Assembly (NCBI GenBank): GCA_012845835.1
Contig: JABAKD010000002.1
Location: 9,322,620-9,386,619, forward strand
From: Undaria pinnatifida
Taxonomy: Eukaryota > Sar > Phaeophyceae > Laminariales > Alariaceae
Direction: 5' to 3'
Length of the DNA: 64,000 bases
Numbering within the stretch: position 1 is the stretch's first letter; each line of letters starts with the position of its first letter. The notes under the pieces are model-generated. The model saw nothing but the letters and a program-made list of their open reading frames with translations, did no database searches and was not told the DNA's origin. This document shows positions 55,060-64,000 of this stretch, piece after piece. Both the position numbers and the translations under genes were made by a program.

Positions 55060-58000
55060 CGTCAAAGTATCAAAGTCACAGCCATGCTTCGAGATTCAAA
55101 TACGGTACGTTGGATCCCTCGACGGAATGTGCTGGCGACGTGGACCTGATGATAGCAAGAACCTCGTACGACTTCGATCGAGGTTGTGTAGCGCGCCGGA
55201 CGGGGCAGAAATTTAATCGGGCCCGGTTCGTCCAGAAATCCGACCAGACATACCTCGTCCACAGCCGTGCTCGTGCCGAGTTTTCCAAAGCACCACAACC
55301 CATCGTCGCCCTTGTACCAAAGGTGGGCTCCCTTGTTGAGTACTGTGTCGCGGAAGTGACGAAGCCACTCCGTTCGCATGATGCAAGCGAAACCGGGCAC
55401 CAATACACTTTGGCCTCCGTTCCGACAAAGCTCACGCTGTGTCTCGACAATGCGCATCTGGCGGTAAGGCCGTTGGTTTGGCGGTGTTGGTCCGGGGTGC
55501 CAGCCCAATAACGCAAAACGTAGGTGTGCGAGTGTTGGAGATCTCTTTCCCGTTCCTAATATGGTTCGGCGAGTCCCACTCAACGCGTCTTGTATAGCAC
55601 CGCGATGACACCACCTCACCCGCGGACCGACTGGTGGCCAGGTATATTGTCCACTTGGGTGATTGGTGGGGATCTGCAACGTCATCTTGAATGACGTGGT
55701 ACGGAGAGGAGGTTTTGGAAGCATCGTCGAGTACGTACTAGGTCACTCCCGCCGTTAGGTATTAGGGTATGTCACTTCTGTCGCGGGGATTGGCATAGGG
55801 CTTGCAGCCTTCTATCTCGACCTGCCACCGAGGAGCCGAACGAGGCATGTCAGAAGTGAGGTAAAAGTAGAGGAGTGGCGAGCCGTCCGGGGTGTCGGCA
55901 GAGGAGCAAAGCCCAACTACCAAAACTTTGTACGGGCTTGACCATTTTAGCACGCGTTTGGTCTTGATTATCTTAGCGTCCGAGGCAGACTTCACGTCCT
56001 GGCGGATGATGGATGCTGAGTTGTACGCCCATGCCCGACCACCCACAGAAACCCAGAAGACTGGGCGCACCGCGTCGGGCGGAGACCGGGCACAGCGCGT
56101 CGATCAGCGCGGATTTCGGCGGTCTTCGCGGAAAACCGTGAGGGAATGGTCTACATGAACAATCGGTTTACGGGCCGCTGTCGGTCTGTGGCCAGGTCGC
56201 AGTAAGCCACGTGGGAGCGGGCTAAACTCTGCGCCCTGTGACTCTAGAGCGTTCGAAAACCTGCCATTGAGAGGTGAAAGTCCACTTCTGTAGACCCCGT
56301 CTGGGGCCAAACCCGTCGCTGCTCTGCCCGAATTGTGGTATTCGGACTCGACGTCACGAAGCGGCCAATCCCAGTCTTGGCACCACAGCCAGCATTCTGG
56401 CCATGATGTGGTTCACCGCTCAACGCCTCCGTTGCTGTTTGGATAGTTGGAGCTTGTGGTAAGTGTATGGAACCCCAAAAGCTGATAAACGGCGTGTTAA
56501 ATCTTGGAGCAAAACTGTACGCCGTTGTCCGAGAGGATGGTGGATGGATATATCCAGAGAGGAACGTATGCGTTTTCCAGGATTTTAGCGTCAATGATGG
56601 CCAAACTATTGACCCGACGACTCAAAGAGTAGGTGACGAGCAATACGTAGCTGTTTCCTCGACACATGACCGGATAAAGAGGGAAAAACTAGACGCTGAT
56701 GGAGATGCCGGAGCGTTATGGCAGAGTCATGGAGATGATCGGTCATCGGAAAGTCAGTCATGGGGTTTTCCGCGCTTGACACTCAAGAATCGGCGAAGCC
56801 ATCACTGCATGCGCACGTTCGTGCCCACCCACCAGGAAACCGCTCCAGCATGTGTAGTGCACGCGTGGTGCCAAGGTGGCCAGAGGCCGTCGAATGACAA
56901 GTTTGCATTATCAAATGCGCATAGGGAGAGGCACGTAAACGCGAACAGAATCGTCCTTCAACAAACAAGGCGCTCGCGCCACCAACCTAGGCGCGTCAAG
57001 CAGCAACGGAAGCGTTGGATTACTGGCGAGTAGAACGATGTCGTCGCCGGCTGTGTGTAAGTGATTATTGTTTGCTAGCTTCTGGATTTCCGAATGGGAT
57101 GGACGATTGTGCGAGGAGTACCACGACAAAACGTCGGGTGGCAAGACCGGCAGCCGGTCTACCGTGATGTACCGCTTTGTGGAAAAACATGTCGGCTCAG
57201 CCTGGTGTTCTCGCTCCCAGTTGGGTTGCGAAAAACGAGTGACGGAACCAGCGAGCGGCAGTTCATCAACGTCGCCAAGGGCATCAACTTCATAGTAGTA
57301 GTTGACCTGTCGCCAGAAGCGGACGTGTCGCCTGCAGTGGACGGGCATCGTAATAGAGGAGGCCCGACAGGCTTTGCGCGGTCACGCTCGGACGTAATCG
57401 GTACCGGGGAAACATAAGAGGCGGTAGGAGCAGGGGTCGTGGCGGTGTACGCGGTCGGCCGCGGCCGTTGGACTTACGGTGAATTGCTAGTATGCCAGCC
57501 AGATTGTCGAGGGGCCCCGCGGGGCTCGAAGCCATAATCTACATCGGGGGGTGCATTACCGATTGCTGTCGCTGTTCGTTGGTGCGTCTGATTTGAGAAG
57601 CTGTCAGAACGTGGAGAAGGCTCTGAACTGCTAAGCGAGACAGAGGCGGACGCGATAGGACCATCATCGCGGCAGAATCCGTCTCCTGTGCAGAAATCCT
57701 TGATAAAAGAGTCGGCCGGGCGTCCATCGTCGCTGCAGCCAGGGATTTTGCGGGGACCGCGCCGCCCTCGGTGGGTATGACAAAACCCGAAGCCAAAGCG
57801 GTGTCGGTGTCAGGCGAAATCGGCCTGCGGCCGGTAAAACCTCCTTAACAGGTGGCCGAGGCAAAAACACGGGCGATGATTTTCCCCGAGAAGCAGCCAT
57901 GCCGCCAATCCTTTACGTGGCCCGTGTGCTCGAAAATCATGGAAGTCGGTAGGGGCAAAGGAGAGCCCGACGAAGGAAGAATTGCGGGGTACGAGTCCAC

Positions 58001-59530
58001 ACAAGGCAGCGCTTTCGGTTCGAGGCACAAGGGCACTCAAACAAACCCCGAAAATGGGTGAAGAGGGAGTGCGGGGGCAGCCGACCCGTTTGAGGTAGAT
58101 AACGTTATCCTCAACGAGGTTGAGGCTTGTCGACCCACCGCGGTCATGCTCCGTGTCAGGTTATGGCAAACCCGGCTAATGTATAGGCATTGGCGTTGGA
58201 TCTGCCTTTCTAGTACTTGAATGTGTAGCCGAACCCGGCTAGGAACTCCAGCCACCGCTGCACTTGGCCATTGTTGCCCCCCCCTTGGCCAATGCTCTCC
58301 ATCTCTTTGTGGTCGGAGAATATGCCGAATTTCGTTCACCAAGTGTACCCTTAGAGGCGTTTTATAGTTCAAATGATGCTACCGGCCTCCAGATCAACAA
58401 GAGTCCAATCCTTCTATGAACTCATCCAGCGTATTACGGCTGATATACACGATCTGCTTCATGGAGTCCTTCCTCTGCTACTGGGCGGCGCCAGACTTGT
58501 CGGTGCAATCGTCGCGTACACGTGGAACGGACATGAGCCGTCGGCGACAGCGTCCCAATTGGTGATAGAAAAAAACTGGCGGCGTCCCTAGCTCCTGTAA
58601 GATTTTGGTACCAATTGTTATATATCAAGCGTGAAAACAAACTCAAACTCTCTTCTGGAAAATCGAGTAAAATGGACGGAGCCTATTGAGAAAGTTGGGG
58701 AAAAAGTGTATGGGAATAGTTTACACCACCGATCGGTGCATGGACCTGCGCCACACCCGTGGGTGTCGGCACATTGACTCTTATGGGTTCGGGCGTAGAC
58801 CCGCCGGGTAAAAGGAGTGGCCCAGGAAGTTTGCATCTGTGGCACCCAACCGAGCCTCCCAGGGGGAAAGCTTGGGGTTATGATCTCGCAAGCCTTCGAA
58901 GGGGTAGGGAAGCGTCTGGATACGCACTATCAGTTCGGAATCGAACGCACTGATATCGTCGAAGGAGGCAGCCACCTATTCACATTCTTCATTCACCCCA
59001 TTGGTCACCATAACTAACCACTCACGGGAGACACTGCTGCCCTGAAGCATGGCGAGCCACTCGTGGAGGCCCGTGGGTGCGCAGAGAGCTATAAGGGGAA
59101 CCGTATCCTAATATTCCTTATTGCGTTTGAACGAGGAAACCAGGTCGAATAGGAAAAACCCATCCTGACCCCAAAGTATTTAGGACCTGATCCACGCGGG
59201 GAATCAGCAGCTGGGTAAGCTTGCTGATTTGATTGAGCTTATTGTAATTCACCGTGACTCTCATGCCCCGGAACATTTTCGGTGTGACTACCAGCGGGCT
59301 CGAATATTTAGAGATATCGAGTGCTGGATCGTTCCAGCCGGCGGGTATTGGTTAAGATTCGGGTCCACTTCATTAGCCGGTATTGTGTAGAGTTTATGCG
59401 GTGGAGTCGGGAAGTGACCGGAACACTGTCCTCCAGGGCCGTGACCACGGAAAGCATCAAGGAGACAGCCAAATTCCGCCTTTGACTGATTCTACGATAG
59501 CCCTCCTCCAAAACCAGCGATATTATTATA

Positions 59531-60053
59531 AAAATTAAAATACACTCCAGCTGTGAGATCGAAGATTTCGTCGAAACTCATCTTTGCAAGCTGTGTGTGA
59601 TACTCCGATCGCGCGCATTACGGGTTGTGTGTCCTCATTAAGGATATAGGTCGGCGACTGCCCTTACAGCTACAGTGTAGCTATCAGGGTCAACAGGATG
59701 ATTTTAGTCAGTGTGTGCGCGGAAACTATAAAACCCGTTTCTGAGGGGGACAAAATCTGACAGCTGTGAAGGGAAAGGGGGGGCCTGGTTTTGATCAAAA
59801 GCGAGCGGGTTTGGAGGGGGGCGGGGGGGGGGGGGGGGGGGGGGGGGAAGGGGCAATTTGTGCATGTAAGCTATAAATCCTTTCGAGGGGATAAATCTGA
59901 CGGTTTTGGCACCAGTATATTATTGGGGGCGGGGGGGGGGGGGGGGGGGGGGGTTGGGGCGGGGGGGGGGGGGGGGGGCAGCTCGATATGTGCCTGGAAA
60001 CTATACATTATTTCGAGGGGATAAATGTGACATTTTTGGAAATAATACATCAG
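59531..60053 (-). repeat. Poly-G modular repeat, copy e, inserted in the Ty3-like fossil
   Basis: One arm, the hinge (about 59640) and three GATAAA/GGAAACTATAAA modules with G-runs up to about 28 (59817-59850, 59927-59953, 59960-59980). It interrupts the Ty3-like fossil. TTATTATA on both sides (59523-59530 and 60054-60061) may be an 8-bp target duplication, but the sequence is of low complexity. Confidence 0.7.
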
Positions 60054-60780
60054 TTATTATATAACAAGCGTTTCATGGCTGCACGACACGGCGAAGGATG
60101 CTATCTTCAGTATGTCTTCATTAATTTCTCGTTTGCAACGGACTATTGAACGATGACCTCGAGATGGCAAGGCGCACAGTATTTCAATTGCAGGAAATAC
60201 AGCCAGGAGCTGGTTTCAAAACCGGCGATTTCGTCAAAGAAAAGCTGGGGGGACTCCCGTTGACCGACTCATTCGAGGTTGATAGCACGTCGAGGGTTTC
60301 ACAGAGCATATCACCCATTCGCTCGAAGGTGGAGGGGGTCCACCCTGTGTCATGTAGATCAAATTCAACCTCCCGTAGGTGTGGCGGCGGTCGGGCCCAG
60401 GTGCACAACCACGACAAAGCTAGTCTGGGTACAATCGTTTGGGTAGTGCCGGCGAGGGCGCCGTCTCAACCACGGCTGCTTCTCCTGGGGCGGGTAAACC
60501 TGTGACAGCCGAGACCTGGGCTTCTCAGACCGTTCAGGGCGGGGATCAGCGCGTGCTGCAAAGCCTTTAGCGGGATGCACAGACATGGGGCGTGGGCGAC
60601 CCCGACGAGGCTGCCGGCAAGATATTTCCGCGACCTGTTAATGGGAGGACCCGTCACCCTGAGTCAACAAAATGTTTCTGCACCGAAATGAGGCCTGACT
60701 GTCACAGCATGTCTAGGTATTGTCGGGTTAGCGTCAGAGAGCCATTTATGCGCACCTAGTTAAGCCAAAGGTCGGTGGAA

Positions 60781-61010
60781 TCAATGATACATGCTACGAA
60801 AGCGGTGCACTATTTTTTGTATGGGGTTATTTATGCCCATCAAAAATATGACTATGGGCAAGCTCAAAGTACACTCCGACGAACAAAACGTTGGTCAAGG
60901 TACAAAAAACATGTTCATGAAAGAGCAGGACAATCCAACGATTTTGGGTCAAGGAACCCCGTCGTTCAGGGCCAGAACGTGTTACCTCCATCATAGGACG
61001 CGTTCATTGA
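60781..61010. mobile_element. MITE, copy 2, inserted in the Ty3-like fossil
   Basis: TCAATGATACATGCTACGAAAG at the left is mirrored by CTCCATCATAGGACGCGTTCATTGA at the right. Near the right end TTTTGGGTCAAGGAACCCCG matches TTTTGGGTTGAGGAGCCCCG of the copy at 40762. About 230 bp, non-coding. Confidence 0.65.
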
Positions 61011-63239
61011 CGGGCATTACATTGAGGTTATAGCTCGGTCCCGCCTTCCACAAAAACGACTGCGATGGCGCACTCGGCCCTGGCATCGCGCATGACCGGT
61101 GGATCGAGCCCCGACGGGACGGGTGACCGCGCTTTCATCCAAGAAACAGGCGAGGAAACCTGATTTTCACCGCTGACGGCAGGTACTGTATCACGTGCGA
61201 AGTGACTAAAGCCCTCCACATCGCATACAAGGAAACGTACGTCTTTGGGCCCGATACCTTCTTACCAGGGTACAACATGGGCCATAGACTAGAAACTTTG
61301 TTCGTTCACCGCCGTCCGAACAACCTCCAATACCATGTCTGTCCCAGGGGCCAAAATACTATTTCGTTAGTGCCCACTTTATCACACAAAACCCCCGATT
61401 AAAATCGCGAAAGGGCGCGCCATTACACACTCCGAAATTATGCAACTTAGTGTAATCCTCAGCCATGTCTACCCCGTCAAAGTGCGTCGTCAGCACGTGC
61501 CTACGTAAAATGAAGGCTTCAGGTCCAGATGCTCCTCTCTCCATGGCCCCCGACATTTGTCCAACAAAACCGTCAATCGAGGTTGTGATATGGGCGGTGG
61601 TGCGCTTGTCATGCGTTATAACATGTCTGTACGCTTTGGGTAATAGGAAATTCCAACTGGGTGCCAACATGGGTGATTGTAGGCGCTCTGCAAAATGGTC
61701 GTTGCAGCGTACAATGATTATGGACATTGCAGATTTATCCGGGCGCGTGTGGCGTTGCGCTCCGTCGGAGTTCTTGGAAGAGGAAGAGAACGGTAGCTCA
61801 GAAATGCGAGCTACTTTCGTTTGGGCAATCTTGACGTGAGAACTGTTTACCGTGTCGAGCATGGCCTTAGCTGTGGCAGCGGCGGTCGAGGAGGTACGAA
61901 CGCGGGCCTCGTCGAAAGAAATACGTTTGACGCAATCGTCCGTCACTGTCAATATTCTCAGGTACTCGGCGGAAGAAGCAATATGCACTAAGGAAGAAAT
62001 CACTTGCCTTTTTCCCGCCACCACTTTGACCTCACCCTGGTCGGCGCCCGAATCCGCGGATGAACTATAGGAGCTAGATGATACGTCGTGGGAACGACCT
62101 GTCGCGCCGTCTCTGCGTCCTCATTGACCGCCCCCACAGTTGCGGCCACTCCCCGATTATGTCTATTTAATTCATCGCCCTGACGGCGTGCTTGTGCTTC
62201 CCCACCTGCCCCAGGTGTGGACGTGTCGCCTCCGCCTCCGTTGCCCCCATCTTGTCCACGACGGTGGTGGGAGCTGCCACCCCCACCTTGGGTGCCGTTT
62301 CCACACCCTTTGCTGTCGCAAGAACGAGCATTGCGGCAGCCAACCCCCCACCTCCCCGGCGGTGGCCTTGTCCCCTGTCTTGGCTGACGTTCTGGCGACG
62401 TTGGAGCTTTTGCTGTGCATTCTCCGTGGGCGACCTTAACACGGCATCTTGGCCGTCGTCATGGGCCAAGGGAAGCGCCTTGACTAGGGCTAAGGTCGGG
62501 TCGGCCTACATTTGGCCTTCCACGTGCTGTGATCTATTGTACCCTTGATCACCGAAACGAGCTCCACCTGGTGCAGTGACGTGTCGCTGTCTGACGCCAG
62601 GAGAGCGGATTTCTTAGCCATGACCGAGGCACCAGACGCAGTGGTTAATTCCTCTCAGCGCAGAGGTCATATACTGGACACTGTTTGCGAAGAAGGCAGC
62701 GTCCCCATGTCGTTCTGAACAAGGGTTTATGCCCTGCTGGTGTGACGGACGGGGGGGGGGTCGCGGTAGCTCAAGCGACAGCGGTTCGTTTGCTGCGGTG
62801 TAGGGCTTCTTGCGCCGTCGCCACCGCCGCAAATGCGTTCTTCTCTGCGCTCTCGGTCTCCGCGATGTTTCGCTGCGCCTGCTGGAGGCGCAGCTTGCGC
62901 TGGACCAGCGTTGCTTTCGTAGTGGTTGATTCCATTCCACCTCAGTTCCCATGCTCGAGGAACCGCGGTGGGCATCCCGGTCGTGGGTAAATGTTGTGGC
63001 AGGCGTGCAGCTGATCTTGGCAAGGCCCGCCGCGAATGCGCCGCCGAGCCTGGGGAGAGCTCTCGCTGACGATGCTCTGCGTCAAGACGGGGCGAGAGAC
63101 CTTCCTCTGCTGGTGACCCCTTCAACAGGGTCGTCAGTGGGTCCGGGTGCAAGGATGGAAGCTCGAGGGAGCCATCCGACGCTCCACCACGTGCAGCCTC
63201 CGTCTCGGTAGGGTGTCGATGGTCCAAGTCAGGGGAGGT

Positions 63240-63560
63240 CGAGGATGGGCTCTCGAACAAGCAATTAGGAGGTTCACCGCCTGCAACCGCCTTCGCGAAA
63301 GATTCTCGATGGTCCGAGTCGCGGGATCTCGAGCGTTGCGAGCAGTCCGCGTTGTGGCCACCACGGCGGGAGCGCGCGGAAGGCAGCAACCTGCTCTGGA
63401 ACCTTTATTGTCGAACAAGCCTTCACGAGGTTCACCGCCTTCAACCTCATTCGCAAAATAATCTCTGTGGTCCCAGTCGGGGAGCTCGCGCGTTGCGAGT
63501 GGTCCGCGTCGTGGCCACCACGGCGGGAGCACGCAGAAGGCAGCAACCTGCTCTTTAACC
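63240..63560. repeat. Two tandem units of about 157 bp
   Basis: GAGGTTCACCGCC, GGTCC(C/G)AGTCG, CGTTGCGAG(C/T), GTGGCCACCACGGCGGGAGC and GGCAGCAACCTGCTCT occur twice in the same order, 157 bp apart. A less complete third unit lies at 63180-63240. It sits at the N-terminal end of the gag-like region of the fossil. Confidence 0.8.
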
Positions 63561-63719
63561 CTTATTCGTCATGGGAAGACACCACCTGGGAGAGTCCAGC
63601 GAGGGGGGGGGGGGAGGTTGGCCGGAAAGAGGAAACGGGAGATACGACACGTCAAGGATGTATGGGGGCAGAAATATGCTGCGGTTCCGCTGCTACAGTA
63701 GTGTAGAAATCTGGGCTTC

Positions 63720-64000
63720 CACAGCGCGCAAACTAAAAGTGCCTCGCTCACGTCAAAAAGCAGTGAATAGGACAGCATAAACTTCAATACTAGCACATCA
63801 TGGCAGCGTCCAGACCAAAATCAGGGGATAAAAGCGCCCGCACTAACCGTAAAAACAGGCTTCATCCACCCTAACAGCAGTGCAAAAAGGGCAGCGCCCA
63901 CACCAACAGCAAGGTATGCGGTAAACGCCCGCACTAGCCGCAGGCAAAGGGGAAGGCAACGTCCATATCAACAGCGTAATATCAGGCAGCATCTACCTCA
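63720..64000. repeat. Degenerate tandem array of about 31 bp, cut by the window edge
   Basis: GGCARCGYCCACACCAACAGC-like starts recur near 63800, 63832, 63857, 63889, 63920, 63955 and 63985, alternating with CGCCCGCACTARCCG variants. The array continues beyond 64000. Confidence 0.6.

Larger units (their letters stand above)
55060..63560 (-). mobile_element. Ty3-like LTR retrotransposon fossil, broken
   Basis: Minus-strand order: gag-like region with a CPH-type knuckle (about 61360-63550), protease-like region (about 60100-61350), reverse transcriptase pieces (about 58700-60100), RNase H (about 58050-58650), integrase zinc-binding and core parts (about 56100-57060), and a C-terminal domain with a GAHLWYKGDDGLW-type motif (about 55060-55720). 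RT-RNase H-integrase order defines the Ty3 type. It carries more than ten interruptions. A poly-G element and a MITE have inserted into it, so it predates both. LTRs were not delimited. Confidence 0.7.

Overview
The window looks like repeat-rich nuclear DNA of a eukaryote. It has no bacterial operons and no rRNA. It carries exons with GT/AG borders, LINEs with long 3' UTRs, tRNA-derived SINEs, a hAT transposon, a tyrosine-recombinase (DIRS-like) element, Ty1/copia-like and Ty3-like fossils, and short TTAGGG-type stretches. The mix of DIRS-like, Ty3-like and copia elements with a beta-propeller gene of widely spaced exons suggests a stramenopile, most likely a brown alga. That assignment is inference from family flavour, not a database result.

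Layout. 1-1.6 kb: end of a copia-like fossil. 3.2-5.4 kb: a telomere-like stretch, a LINE scrap and a SINE. 6.6-8.25 kb: a CGGTGCGGTT array, a poly-C modular element with long inverted arms, and an 83-triplet compound microsatellite. 8.4-11.9 kb: a 5'-truncated LINE with a long reverse-transcriptase ORF, fused upstream to a piece of its own 3' UTR. 13-16.5 kb: more LINE and SINE copies. 17.23-18.54 kb: a hAT-type element with 18-bp inverted ends, an 8-bp target duplication, dense subterminal ACCGYC repeats and a relic BED zinc finger. 19-22.3 kb: a SINE, a miniature LTR-type element, tRNA-like pieces and another LINE 3' UTR. 22.9-29.4 kb: the DIRS-like fossil with an internal array of about 93-bp units. 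30.8-32.8 kb: poly-C modules and a second CGGTGCGGTT array. 33.8-34.7 kb: the end of a second LINE family.

The clearest host gene runs left to right from 35.5 to at least 45.4 kb. Five exons each encode one beta-propeller-like blade. Four are exactly 168 bp and one is 150 bp, and all begin and end in phase 0. The first intron is 6.6 kb and holds an array of about 200-bp units, a LINE remnant and a MITE. I could not find the first or last exon.

Right of the gene are another MITE, a GGGCCGGGCC array, inverted poly-G modules, a Ty3-like scrap, TATCA and ATACTATC satellites, a relative of the miniature LTR element, a large broken Ty3-like element (55-63.6 kb) with two younger insertions, and a tandem array of about 31 bp cut by the window edge. 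Apart from the propeller gene, nearly everything recognisable is mobile or repetitive DNA; no pathway or operon logic links the pieces.
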